From Dysgonomonas hofstadii (GTDB lineage Bacteria > Bacteroidota > Bacteroidia > Bacteroidales > Dysgonomonadaceae): a DNA stretch of 64,000 bases. The translations under genes and the position numbers were made by a program. Positions 29,401 through 37,988 of the stretch are shown here, in pieces (the first letter of the stretch is position 1; each line of letters opens with the position of its first letter). The stretch spans positions 186,001 through 250,000 of the forward strand of contig NZ_JACIEP010000001.1 of assembly GCF_014196915.1 (NCBI RefSeq). Direction: 5' to 3'. Below the pieces are notes generated by a model that was given only the letters and a program-made list of their open reading frames with translations, had not been told where the DNA came from and searched no databases.

Positions 29401-29703
29401 AATAAAAACGCTACTTATCCCCGTCTGACAAGAGAAAATGGGGTGAACAAAGAAATGTCGACTTTCTGGCTTCGTTCGGCTGATTATATTCGTTGGAAAA
29501 ACATCGAAGTAGGTTACACGTTACCGAGTGTTTGGATGAACCGTCTCGGAGTAAGCAGTGTCCGTTTCTACTTTACCGCTCAAAATCTATATACATGGTC
29601 GAACCTGAAAGATTACCAGATCGACCCGGAAAGTACAAAAACCGGCATCACCACTTATCCTCAACAGCAGGTGTATAATTTCGGATGTCAGATCAACTTT
29701 TAA
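26482..29703 (+). CDS. SusC/RagA-like TonB-dependent transporter (second pair)
   Basis: A full-length SusC of 1073 residues. The signal peptide ends CLSAQ, then a carboxypeptidase-D-like domain covers about 20-105 (GVIVDETGETLPGVSV, GPDGDFVLKV, ISYLGFISKTL). A TonB-box-like segment (KEVEIVRQGFG) leads into the plug (ALAGRIPGLFQLQGSG, DPLVLIDDIESD, DISILKDAAS, GVILVTTRRG). The barrel ends YNFGCQINF. It lies 26 bases after the first SusD, so both pairs are probably transcribed together. Having two different SusC types in one operon suggests two related ligands or sizes. Confidence 0.95.
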   Translation: MKHILISILLLMPICLSAQFTVKGVIVDETGETLPGVSVVEVGKPTNGVISGPDGDFVLKVASEKSKITISYLGFISKTLDVSANMEISMEENENMLKEVEIVRQGFGTKSRISNIAAISQINAAQIRQLPSSSIQNALAGRIPGLFQLQGSGQPGEDAANLYIRGQGSFNSDVSHDPLVLIDDIESDISTLSRISANDIEDISILKDAASTAIFGIKGADGVILVTTRRGKLGKPRVTFRMDFGLQRPTYKNKFLNSYDALTLLKELHTNDQNTTDLNNEKYFSDEALEHYRLQDMPYVYPDVDWYNLLYKKNSLQQQYTADVQGGVDKVKYFVSFSYLDQRGLFKNMPKQEDFNNDYYQHRYNLRANFDIQVTKELTAKINANAILTEINEPNMPATSRGMTDVNIFNRIIGAGIAPYSYPAYQADGSFGGYTGTYINPLAQLTYGGYKRQMRNNLNGNITLEYDLNKITQGLKARGVMGLTNTWGWRRDLTRSEVLDYYYEPATNALAPVVTNQYILAPLSVSAVTADYKPVTQMNTRFDLSYDRKFGPHSINALALANWYSNRDGAGAPRNSVNVTGRVGYNFDSRYMVEVSAAYNGSDAFAKGHRYDLFPAISAGWNLAQEPYLKSIAEAAHIEMFKLRGSYGQTGSDKMKQAFAYKDIYDVVMNYHFGESSSTAANKIGAIAMSYFANPLMSWETEKKTNIGIDLQMLNGRLSLTADYFYNKRTGILAEREDIVYYAGYYNIFSGADGTAVKANQVMKILPYMNIGSTENSGWDGELSWRDKIGKVDYFLRGTFSYAKNKILDMGEAATPYTLSMRTGRPIGTIFGYVADGFYTSYEDIANSPYDVRKGEESLAPGDIKFKDISGPNGAPDGLINEYDRVAIGKDVPDLTYGISFGFNYKNFDFSTLFQGATGASVSVEEMLRLASGTVNPAVGDKNGKPMPIHQGRWRNYDDDGNLVTDAAILAEMNKNATYPRLTRENGVNKEMSTFWLRSADYIRWKNIEVGYTLPSVWMNRLGVSSVRFYFTAQNLYTWSNLKDYQIDPESTKTGITTYPQQQVYNFGCQINF

Positions 29704-29715
29704 TACTACTATAAT

Positions 29716-31566
29716 ATGAAAAAAATAAAATATTTATCCTTTATATTGTCGGTTGTCATTATTATGCTGGCTACCGGCTGTACAGAAACTTCCGAAGGTT
29801 TTTTGGACGATAAGTCAGAGGGAATAACTATCGAACAGATATTTGGAGATAGTCTGATGACAAAACAGTATCTTGCCACTGTTTATTGGCAAATACCTTC
29901 TGTACTTTATGCTCCTCGCAAAGCGAGCTGGTTTTTAACAGATTATGAAGATTACAGTTCGGCTACCGATGATGGAAAAGAAGTGTCTAATAATCGCACG
30001 CGTTTCTGCCCGGCCTTTATGAAAGCGGATTTCACACAAAATGGTATTAACGCGGGGTTCGATCATTTTCTGAATCTCTGGACCTCGATGTATAGTAATA
30101 TCCGTATATGCAATCAGGTACTTGAAAGTATACATCAGGCTCCATTAACACCTGAAACGATAGAGGGTATGAGATTGGAGGCACGTTTCCTGCGCGCGTT
30201 CTATTATTTCCATCTGTTGAGAAATTTTGGAGGTATTCCGTTGGTAGGAGATAATATGTTAAGCCCGTTTGAAAACTATGATTTGCCACGCTCAACCTAC
30301 GAAGAGACAGTAGACTACATCGCATCGGAGTTTGAATACCTTGCCGAACACCTGCCGGAAGTGCAAAATGTACAAGAATACGGACGTCCTACCAAAGGGG
30401 CTGCTTTAGGTATGTTGGTAAAATTGTATCATTATGCAGCCAGCCCTTTGGCCAACGGAGACAATATAGGATCGGGAGAGAACCGTCTACTGGTAGGGTA
30501 CGACAATTTCCAGATGAGCCGTTGGCAAAAAGCGAAAGAAGCCGTTGATAACTTCAATAGTTATAATGATGCAAAGAATTATTATGGGTTAATTGAAGAG
30601 GCAGATGGCAAAGGATTTTATACCGCTACTACTACACGTTCTTCAAAGGAAAGAATATGGTTCTGGCTGGTTGATGGTATCGGTGGTAATGTGTGGCCTC
30701 ATGGTTCACTGTTACCTAAATCCCGTTCGGGTGATCCCAAAATCGTGCCTTATCATGAGTTGACAGAGGCTTTCCCTACAATAGATGGTGTGGATGTTCG
30801 TGATAAAAATAGTCAGAATAAATATTATACATCTCCGGGACGGTATAATGAAGATAATAAAATGTATGATCCGGATGAACCTTACTCAAATCGCGATCCG
30901 CGTTTTTACTACACATTCTTGTATAATGGAAGCATGTGGAAACGTTTGAAAGATGGAGTTAAAGAACCTGTTTATACATATCGGGGAGCTCAGAACGATG
31001 GAATTTTCGGTTCAGGATCACCAACAGGTTATTATTACGTAAAAATATGTAAAACAGATGTTATCGGCAATCAATCTGATAGTGAGGTAAGAGGTAACGG
31101 AATGGCATTTTTACGTTATGCAGACATTTTATTAATGGATGCGGAAATTATGACGGAAATCGGTGTGGACAAGTATAGAAGTGATATTGAGGATTGTCTG
31201 TTCAAAATTCGTAAGCGTGCGGGTATAACAGCAGGAAATGATGGCCGCTATGGTGTTCCGGCACATATGGATCAGGATGATATGCTAGATTTTATTATTA
31301 ACGAACGCCGTATCGAATTTGTGATAGAAGGTGGAAACCGTTTCTGGGATTTGCAAAGGCGCAAATTGTTCGCAGCTTTAAACAACGAGTGGTCTCATGC
31401 GGCAGTATGGGAAAAAATAGGTGAAGACAATGGAGAGACTTACTTTACATGGTCTATACAACCGATCGAACAGCATTATTTCCAGAATAAAATGTACTAT
31501 CTACCTATACCTTTGAAAGAATATGGGTCAGCTAAAGGCAGGTTGCTTCAAAATCCTGGATGGTAG
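29716..31566 (+). CDS. SusD/RagB-like glycan-binding lipoprotein (second pair)
   Basis: Partner of the second SusC. The lipobox is MLATGCTET, with the Cys near residue 22. The SusD helical region (RLEARFLRAFYYFHLLRNF), the PRSTYEE segment and the C-terminal RKRAGITAGNDGRYGVP plus NERRIEFVIEGGNRFWDLQRR are all present. Length 616 residues. It begins 12 bases after SusC and is followed 39 bases later by the discoidin lipoprotein. Confidence 0.95.
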   Translation: MKKIKYLSFILSVVIIMLATGCTETSEGFLDDKSEGITIEQIFGDSLMTKQYLATVYWQIPSVLYAPRKASWFLTDYEDYSSATDDGKEVSNNRTRFCPAFMKADFTQNGINAGFDHFLNLWTSMYSNIRICNQVLESIHQAPLTPETIEGMRLEARFLRAFYYFHLLRNFGGIPLVGDNMLSPFENYDLPRSTYEETVDYIASEFEYLAEHLPEVQNVQEYGRPTKGAALGMLVKLYHYAASPLANGDNIGSGENRLLVGYDNFQMSRWQKAKEAVDNFNSYNDAKNYYGLIEEADGKGFYTATTTRSSKERIWFWLVDGIGGNVWPHGSLLPKSRSGDPKIVPYHELTEAFPTIDGVDVRDKNSQNKYYTSPGRYNEDNKMYDPDEPYSNRDPRFYYTFLYNGSMWKRLKDGVKEPVYTYRGAQNDGIFGSGSPTGYYYVKICKTDVIGNQSDSEVRGNGMAFLRYADILLMDAEIMTEIGVDKYRSDIEDCLFKIRKRAGITAGNDGRYGVPAHMDQDDMLDFIINERRIEFVIEGGNRFWDLQRRKLFAALNNEWSHAAVWEKIGEDNGETYFTWSIQPIEQHYFQNKMYYLPIPLKEYGSAKGRLLQNPGW

Positions 31567-31605
31567 TTTAGAATTTAAAGTTATGCATTATATAATTATA
31601 GATAT

Positions 31606-33066
31606 ATGAAAAAGAATATAATAGGCTTAATCTCCTTGTTGTGTTTCGTGTTGGTTTTCATGTTTTCTTCCTGCGAGGAAGAATATTATAAAATCAATAA
31701 CGACTTCTATAAGGATAGAAAAGTAGCAGTCCTAAATCCGATGGAAGGTAATACTTTGCGCATTGAGCAATACAATACCGACCAGATTATGTTGGAAGAT
31801 CCCAGCGATTCTACTATTGTTTATGATAATCGTGGGTTTAGATTTAATGTAGAAGACGAGAGTATAGTATCCATTGCAGAAGATGGGACTGTTACGCCGA
31901 TCTCGATAGGGATTACGAAAGTTGATGTCACTTCCCGTGCAGACGCTAATGTATCAACATCTTTCTCTTTGGAAATTTATAAAGATTATCATGCGGTTGA
32001 ACGCATCATGATAACATCGGCCGCAAGGAAATTATTGATAGAAAAAGGGTATGAACTGGATATTGCACCCTCTATTTTTGTGTTTCCGGGTCATGCCGAT
32101 AACAAACAGCTCCATTTTTCGTTGGATGAAGCATCGAAAGTGTATGCAAGTATCACCGATGAAGGTGTTATTACGGGTATTATGGCAGGCCCTATTAACA
32201 TTCACATTGTATCAGATGATAATCCGAGTGTAACGGCCGATCTTCAGCTGAACGTTGTAGATGAGATCGTAGTAACCGAGATCGTTTTGCATAAGAGCCT
32301 GAACAATGCAACTGTTTATGTTGGCGAGAAATTCCCGTTAGATTTGATCATCTCGACATTACCGACCAATGTTCGCGAAGAAAACAGGAAACTAACCTAT
32401 ACTATAACCAGTGGTGCCGGTGTAATATCGATAGATAGCGATAATATACTTACTGCAGAATCTGCAGGAACGGCCGAAGTGAAAATTGAAAGTAAATATG
32501 GTGTTATTAACCAGTTTACAATCAACGTGGAAGCTGCAAATAAGGATCATACACGCCTGTTCTGGGGAGTAACTACTAATATAGAATACTCTAGTGGACT
32601 AGGTTATGTAGTCGATGGTACTACCGGTAAGCCAGAAGATATGTTTGATGGAAAAACAAATACTTTCTTATCTCTGATGAAACCAGGGAAACCGGCCATG
32701 AACGGAAACTCGGCCCCGAGTGATCATATCAATGCATTCATAGTGGATATGTTATTACCAGCCAAATTTAAATCTTTCTATTGGAGTCACCGTTCAGCGA
32801 ACTTATACACTTATCTGAGAGTCTGGGCAGTTACAGTTGAAGGTAGCAATGACGGCGAAAACTGGACTACTATTCAATCAGGAATTCAACTTCCTGATAC
32901 ATACGGTGCAGCAAATGTAGCAGTTGATAAACGTTATGATATTGCTCTGAACAGTGAATACGAATATCGTTATGTGAAAGTGAAACTGACGAACTGGGCC
33001 GACAACTCAGGTGGCACCGCGTCAGGTAGTACTATGCAAATGAGTGAATTCGGATTAACGAAGTAA
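31606..33066 (+). CDS. Surface glycan-binding lipoprotein with Ig-like (BIG2-type) repeats and C-terminal F5/8 discoidin domain
   Basis: A 486-residue lipoprotein (lipobox MFSSCEEE, Cys near 23) in the position where surface glycan-binding proteins follow SusD. It shows two to three BIG2-like repeats (EDESIVSIAEDGTVTPISIG; SKVYASITDEGVITGIMAG; GVISIDSDNILTAESAG), then an F5/8 type C domain (about 325-486) with MFDGKTNTFLSLMKPGK, VEGSNDGENWTTIQ and STMQMSEFGLTK. The discoidin domain resembles that of the metzincin at 8164, so both may hold the same glycan. It is last in the operon and followed by a strong terminator. Confidence 0.85.
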   Translation: MKKNIIGLISLLCFVLVFMFSSCEEEYYKINNDFYKDRKVAVLNPMEGNTLRIEQYNTDQIMLEDPSDSTIVYDNRGFRFNVEDESIVSIAEDGTVTPISIGITKVDVTSRADANVSTSFSLEIYKDYHAVERIMITSAARKLLIEKGYELDIAPSIFVFPGHADNKQLHFSLDEASKVYASITDEGVITGIMAGPINIHIVSDDNPSVTADLQLNVVDEIVVTEIVLHKSLNNATVYVGEKFPLDLIISTLPTNVREENRKLTYTITSGAGVISIDSDNILTAESAGTAEVKIESKYGVINQFTINVEAANKDHTRLFWGVTTNIEYSSGLGYVVDGTTGKPEDMFDGKTNTFLSLMKPGKPAMNGNSAPSDHINAFIVDMLLPAKFKSFYWSHRSANLYTYLRVWAVTVEGSNDGENWTTIQSGIQLPDTYGAANVAVDKRYDIALNSEYEYRYVKVKLTNWADNSGGTASGSTMQMSEFGLTK

Positions 33067-33101
33067 TGATCTAATACCTCACGCATAGCCGTGAAGAATA
33101 G

Positions 33102-33135
33102 AGGCCTGTTAAGCTTTCAATAGCTTAACAGGCCT
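33102..33135. terminator. Bidirectional terminator between convergent units
   Basis: A 14-bp perfect stem (AGGCCTGTTAAGCT and its complement) with a 6-base loop lies 36 bases after the discoidin lipoprotein gene. It also lies downstream of the minus-strand alkD-like gene, so it could serve both sides. Confidence 0.8.
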
Positions 33136-33252
33136 TGCTAATATTCTATGGACTTTTGGGTAAATACGTTAAATACAACATTATATAGAAACCGGGTATA
33201 TATAAAAGTTATTCTCTGATCAGCTGTTTTATTAATTATAGGATAGTTTTAT

Positions 33253-33942
33253 CTATTTTGTTTTTAGGCTGTTCAGTAATTCTTTCCTCTCCGGCGTTAT
33301 CCGGTAACTTTCGCGTGCCTTTTGGATAGCTTTGTTATGCACAAATTTTGAGAACATTCCCTGTTCCAGCGTCACAAGAGTTTTATCGTAAAATTTGATA
33401 AGGCCCACACTTATAGCCCATGCAATAGCCATGTCTACATAATACTGTCCCTGAGGTATTTCTGATAACTGCTTCAACGTTGTGTCGATATATGTTTTGC
33501 TCATGAAATAATCCATCAGAAGTATAGCAAAAGTACGTTTGGTAAACTCTCCTTCATGGGTTTTGAGGGGTAGGAAATGAGCTAGTACCTCACCAGGATA
33601 TTTTTGAAAGACTTTTAAGGAAGAAATAATTGTATCTACATGAGCCCAGTTATCAAACTTTAAAATCAGAGGGTCTAAATAGTGAAATATCATTTCTAAT
33701 GAAGGCTTCTTTAGTTGCCCTAAAACCAACCCATAGAGCAGGATATGTTCGTATGTAGTATATTCTGCATTTTTGAGATAAGCCTCAACATTTGGATCGG
33801 TCGATATCTCTTTTGCTAATTTCTTTAATGCCGGCATACGGATGCCGAGTATCTCATAATTAGTCGGGATAAGTTTTTCATTAAATGCTTTGTAGTCACT
33901 CTCTGTAAATATATGGAACTTTTGGTTGATCTCGGTATTCAT
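33253..33942 (-). CDS. DNA alkylation repair protein, AlkD-like HEAT-repeat glycosylase
   Basis: AlkD-family enzymes excise N3- and N7-alkylated purines by trapping the DNA backbone on a HEAT-repeat solenoid. The 229-residue protein is all helical with the family pattern: GIRMPALKKLAKEI near the N-terminus, LLYGLVLGQLK, DPLILKFDNWAHVDTI (the WxxxD region) and YVDMAIAWAISVGLIKF. No signal peptide is seen, so it is cytoplasmic. It begins 21 bases after the flavodoxin gene and may be read with it. The family is fairly sure; lesion specificity is not. Confidence 0.85.
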   Translation of the reverse strand: MNTEINQKFHIFTESDYKAFNEKLIPTNYEILGIRMPALKKLAKEISTDPNVEAYLKNAEYTTYEHILLYGLVLGQLKKPSLEMIFHYLDPLILKFDNWAHVDTIISSLKVFQKYPGEVLAHFLPLKTHEGEFTKRTFAILLMDYFMSKTYIDTTLKQLSEIPQGQYYVDMAIAWAISVGLIKFYDKTLVTLEQGMFSKFVHNKAIQKARESYRITPERKELLNSLKTK

Positions 33943-33963
33943 ATAACTGATGTATAATGTTAT

Positions 33964-34566
33964 TTATTCGGAAGTCTTTTTTAGCCAGTCCTCGATTGCC
34001 TTGTCCGATGAATTGACGTTTCCGCCACGGATAGCCAGTCCTTGTTTTATATTTGCATCGGGACAAAGTTTTTTAATATCGCGTATGCTGGTGCCCAATG
34101 CACTTCCTTCGTGCGTACAGAATGGTATAATAGTTTTACCTTTGAAGTCATAAGATTCGAGAAAAGTAAATAACACCATAGGCATAGTTCCCCACCAGTT
34201 TGGATAGCCCAGATAAATAACATCATACTGGTTCATATTTTCTACTTTTCCCCTGATTGCCGGACGGGCATTGTCGTTTTGTTCCTTTTTTGCCACTTCG
34301 GTTGTTTCGGTGTAATCTACAGGGTAAGATTTTACTGTTTCGATGCGGAATATATCGCTTCCGGTCAGTGCCTGTATTTTGTTAGCTACTACTTCAGTGT
34401 TTCCTGTTTTAAGATCTACTATTTCTCCGTTCAGGTAATTATTTCCCCTGCGCGAATAGTATACGACAAGACTTTTCTTTTTGTCCGTATTTGCGGTTTG
34501 AGCTTGTATATCTGCTGATAAAATATTCATGGTTATAATGGCTAATAAAAAGAATTTAAGTTTCAT
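33964..34566 (-). CDS. Flavodoxin-like protein with signal peptide
   Basis: A 200-residue flavodoxin-fold protein. Residues 1-22 form a Sec signal ending SADIQAQ, so it is exported, unusual for flavodoxins but common in this Bacteroidota subgroup. The FMN phosphate-binding loop is at VVYYSRRGNN, with YLGYPNWWGTMPM and IIPFCTHEGSALGTS as flavin contacts. It probably transfers electrons or reduces quinone-like substrates together with the alcohol dehydrogenase, aldo/keto reductase and polyferredoxin upstream. A 364-base gap separates it from the dehydrogenase gene, so it may have its own promoter. Confidence 0.85.
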   Translation of the reverse strand: MKLKFFLLAIITMNILSADIQAQTANTDKKKSLVVYYSRRGNNYLNGEIVDLKTGNTEVVANKIQALTGSDIFRIETVKSYPVDYTETTEVAKKEQNDNARPAIRGKVENMNQYDVIYLGYPNWWGTMPMVLFTFLESYDFKGKTIIPFCTHEGSALGTSIRDIKKLCPDANIKQGLAIRGGNVNSSDKAIEDWLKKTSE

Positions 34567-34930
34567 ATTGGTAATGATTTATAATTTGTAAATCAATAGT
34601 TCATATTGTTAAAAGTTGACAAAGTTGACACATATTTCAGTTTTTCATTTGCCTATAGTTGTCAGCTTGTAGCCATTGGTTTTCTTGTTATCCCGAGGAG
34701 CGAAGTATCTCCTTCCAAATGCTTCGCTTTGCTTGAGCATGATAAGTCGCAAAACCTGACAATCCTTACACATTTTACGTTTTTCATTTTTTGCTTTACT
34801 ATTGGCATATTACCATTGTTTATCCTATTGATAAAGATATTCAAGGAAAATGCAGATTCAACTACTAATTCGCATAATTTACATAAAATCAGAAGTTAAA
34901 GGAGTAAATGAATTTCGAAATAAGCAGGTT
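34567..34930. other. 364-base intergenic region with short repeats
   Basis: No gene is visible. It contains a 19-bp palindrome (GATTTA...TAAATC, 34576-34594) and a perfect tandem 9-bp repeat (AAGTTGACA twice, 34613-34630), both just upstream of the flavodoxin start. A REP-like inverted segment lies at 34688-34745. The first two could be regulator sites for the flavodoxin gene. Confidence 0.5.
34688..34745. repeat. REP-like intergenic palindromic element
   Basis: The segment starts TTATCCCGAGGAGCGAAG and ends with CTTCGCTTTGCTTGAGCATGATAA-like complementary sequence, giving imperfect inverted ends around a GCGAAG/CTTCGC core. Similar GCGAAG-type intergenic repeats occur in many bacteria. Only one copy is seen in this window. 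Confidence 0.4.
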
Positions 34931-35995
34931 TTATTTATTGTTCCTCAATGAGTTCATGTCAATTACAAAACGATATTTGACATCGCTTTTCAGCATTCTT
35001 TCGTAAGCAGTATTAATGTCCTGCATATTAATGATCTCTATATCCGAAACAATGTTATTTTTACCACAGAAGTCAAGTAACTCCTGAGTTTCTGCTATTC
35101 CTCCGATAACTGATCCGGCTACCGACTTCCGCCCCATAATCATAGGTACAGTATTCAGCATTGGATCGAGATTCCCTAAATATCCGACTAAAACCAATGT
35201 CCCATTGTAATTTAATGTTGCCACATACGGATTTACATCATGTACATAAGGTACGGTATCTATTATCAGGTCGAACTTGCCTTGCACCGATTTCATTTGC
35301 TCTTCATCGGTGGATATAATTACATGGTTTGCTCCCAAAGCAAATGCATCCTGTGTTTTTCCCGGGGTTCTTGAAAATAATGTGACTTCGGCGCCTAAAC
35401 CTTTAGCCAGTTTTATAGCCATGTGCCCTAAACCACCTAAGCCCACAACAGCTACTTTACTGTCCTTGCCTGCATTCCAGTGTCTTAGAGGCGACCATGT
35501 AGTGATTCCGGCACAAAGTAATGGAGCCACAGCCGCCAGGTCCAGGTTTTCAGGAACTTTCAACCCAAAATGTTCATCGACAATTACTCTTTCCGAATAA
35601 CCGCCATATGTTACTCCTCCCAGATGTTTATCATGAGAATTGTATGTCCCGGTGTATCCGTTCCGGCAAAATTGTTCCAAATCATGTTTACAGCTATCGC
35701 ATTCTCCGCACGAATCGACCAGGCAACCTACTGCCGCAATATCTCCGACTTTGAATTTTGTTACTTCGCTTCCTATACTGGTGATTCTTCCCACAATTTC
35801 ATGCCCCGGAACTACAGGATAAATCGTTCCTCCCCAGTCGTTGCGGGCTGTATGAAGGTCGGAATGGCAAACTCCGCAATAAAGAATTTCTATTTCAATA
35901 TCTTTAGGTGTCACTTCGCGACGTTGGATATGCATTTCTTTTAACTGTGCATCTGCAGCTTCGGTGCCAAATGCTTTTGTATTTATTGTTTTCAT
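34931..35995 (-). CDS. Zinc-dependent NAD(P) alcohol dehydrogenase
   Basis: A 354-residue medium-chain dehydrogenase of the cinnamyl-alcohol/YahK type, reducing aldehydes with NAD(P)H. Catalytic zinc ligands sit in YCGVCHSDLH (Cys, His) and PGHEIVG (His, Glu). The structural zinc Cys cluster is CGECDSCKHDLEQFC. The Rossmann motif is VVGLGGLGHMAIKLAKG. No signal peptide, so cytoplasmic. It starts 19 bases after the TonB receptor gene on the same strand. The substrate is unknown. Confidence 0.93.
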   Translation of the reverse strand: MKTINTKAFGTEAADAQLKEMHIQRREVTPKDIEIEILYCGVCHSDLHTARNDWGGTIYPVVPGHEIVGRITSIGSEVTKFKVGDIAAVGCLVDSCGECDSCKHDLEQFCRNGYTGTYNSHDKHLGGVTYGGYSERVIVDEHFGLKVPENLDLAAVAPLLCAGITTWSPLRHWNAGKDSKVAVVGLGGLGHMAIKLAKGLGAEVTLFSRTPGKTQDAFALGANHVIISTDEEQMKSVQGKFDLIIDTVPYVHDVNPYVATLNYNGTLVLVGYLGNLDPMLNTVPMIMGRKSVAGSVIGGIAETQELLDFCGKNNIVSDIEIINMQDINTAYERMLKSDVKYRFVIDMNSLRNNK

Positions 35996-36014
35996 CTTTT
36001 GTGATTTTAAAGAG

Positions 36015-37904
36015 TTAGAAATTCAAATTAATTCCACCTGTAACCGTTGCCTTAGGCATCGGATAACCGGCGTTTATTTCGTATCGCTGCGCCAACAGAT
36101 TTTCCCCTTTGATGAACAAAGAGGCTATAGAGTGAATTTTATAGCTGCCTCTCAGATTCCATAATACGAAATTCTCTCTTGTCATTGGTTCTGAATCTAC
36201 ATCGGTGTACAGTCCGTTAATATATTGTATTCCGGTAGAAATATTCCATCTGTTCCGGGTATAATCTACCCCTGCAAATAACTTGTGTTCAGGGGCTCCT
36301 ATAACTTTGTGCACCATACGCAACCAGCTGTAATTCGCTGACAGATTCCATACACGATTGATCCTGTAGTTTGCGTTGGTTTCGATACCCCAGTTTTCTA
36401 TTTTATCGATATTGGTATTCTGAAAACGTCCATCTACCATGATTGATTCTATAATATTGTCTCCGTTGATATAAAAGACATTGACTCCATATGAAAGGGA
36501 ATTATTTAATAAGCGCTGCGAATAGGATAATTCGTAATTCATTGTCTTTTCAGGCTTCAGATCCGGGTTCTGCGGCGGAAACATATACATTTCCCGTATA
36601 GTCGGATTACGGAATCCTTTGCTTATCATTGCCCTTAATTCGGAAGAACGTGGCAATTGTAAGGCGATTCCTCCTTGTGGCACCCAGACTGTGCCTGTGT
36701 GTGAATGATGATCGAGACGCAGCCCTGCATCAAATGTCAGTATCTTATTTATATTTTGCCGGATGCTTACATATCCGGCTACTTCATTTAGTGATTTATC
36801 AACCAGTTTTGTCCGGTCACCATTATCAAATTTGTTCCAGGCATCGCCACCAAAGTGCTGGAAATCAAGTCCTGCTGTAATACGGTTGCCTGTGAACAGG
36901 CTGATACTCTGGTACCAGTTGATACCCATCATCAGGTCTTTCGAGTTGAAGCGATAGTCCAGAGGGGAAGTTCCGGGTGTATAACCGTCGTTTATTTTAT
37001 GCCGTCCCCAGTTATAAAAAAACTTGAAAGCACCTGAAGTTTTTTCATATTCGTTCTCTATCGAGAGCGAAGTCATTCCACGTGTGATATGCGAGTCATT
37101 GTCTAACAGAGGGGATGTTATACTTCCGGGATTGGACGCATTGAAATGTGAGATATTTACATCGGCAAAGGCTTTCCATGTACTGCTGAAATCGTATCCG
37201 AACTTTGTATATCCGCTAAACTGTTCGAATCCCATATCTTCACGATGCCCGTCTGTCCGGTTGTAAGATGCGGTTATCACATGATTGAATTTTCCGTTCC
37301 GGTAGCGGTTCATGGCTTCTGTCTGCAATGTGTTGTATGAACCATATCCCAGGCGGATGTTTGTTTGTCTGCCGTCAGCTTTCTTTTCATCAGTGACAAT
37401 ATTGATGACTCCTCCCATCGCGTTCGACCCGTATAGTACAGATGCAGGGCCACGAAGTACTTCAACTTTATCAGCCAACATCGATTGATAGGAGTCGGCC
37501 AGAGGATGCCCCATCAATCCCATATACTGAGGATGCCCGTCTATAAGCATTAATACCCCGGTAGTTACACCTCCTCCTACACCTCTTATCTTCATACCGC
37601 CAGACCCTCCTTTAGATACACCATATCCTAAGATACCCCGGGAAGTGATAAATAGGCCGGGCACCTGTTCGGCAATGACAGGAAGCAATGAAGGCTGATA
37701 GCTGTTGCGGATCTGCGAATTGTTGACAACGGATATGGTCATGGGTAAATGGCGTATATCCGTTTGATTACGGGTACCTGTAACTACAACCTCGCCAAGG
37801 GTTAGGTTGCGGTTTATCGATGCTGTGTCCGCCGTGTTTTGTGCAGATAATAGTGCCGGCAGTAAAATCAGAGTAATTGATGTAAGTGTCTTTATTAATT
37901 TCAT
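36015..37904 (-). CDS. TonB-dependent receptor (siderophore/cobalamin type)
   Basis: A 629-residue outer-membrane receptor much smaller than SusC and without the carboxypeptidase-D-like extension. The signal peptide ends LLSAQN. The TonB box is GEVVVTGTRN, with a plug containing LRGPASVLYGSNAMGGVINIVT. The 22-strand barrel ends ATVTGGINLNF. It resembles BtuB/CirA-type receptors for metal chelates or small ligands; no SusD partner is present. It lies inside a redox operon, 84 bases after the aldo/keto reductase gene. A ligand such as a metal chelate needed for the Fe-S proteins is possible but unproven. Confidence 0.88.
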   Translation of the reverse strand: MKLIKTLTSITLILLPALLSAQNTADTASINRNLTLGEVVVTGTRNQTDIRHLPMTISVVNNSQIRNSYQPSLLPVIAEQVPGLFITSRGILGYGVSKGGSGGMKIRGVGGGVTTGVLMLIDGHPQYMGLMGHPLADSYQSMLADKVEVLRGPASVLYGSNAMGGVINIVTDEKKADGRQTNIRLGYGSYNTLQTEAMNRYRNGKFNHVITASYNRTDGHREDMGFEQFSGYTKFGYDFSSTWKAFADVNISHFNASNPGSITSPLLDNDSHITRGMTSLSIENEYEKTSGAFKFFYNWGRHKINDGYTPGTSPLDYRFNSKDLMMGINWYQSISLFTGNRITAGLDFQHFGGDAWNKFDNGDRTKLVDKSLNEVAGYVSIRQNINKILTFDAGLRLDHHSHTGTVWVPQGGIALQLPRSSELRAMISKGFRNPTIREMYMFPPQNPDLKPEKTMNYELSYSQRLLNNSLSYGVNVFYINGDNIIESIMVDGRFQNTNIDKIENWGIETNANYRINRVWNLSANYSWLRMVHKVIGAPEHKLFAGVDYTRNRWNISTGIQYINGLYTDVDSEPMTRENFVLWNLRGSYKIHSIASLFIKGENLLAQRYEINAGYPMPKATVTGGINLNF

Positions 37905-37988
37905 ATATTTGAATTTGACAGGTCTTTATTAGTTATGTGATTTTTTTTTTGATTGCCAAGATAATATTTTCTATAATTTCTACATTAT

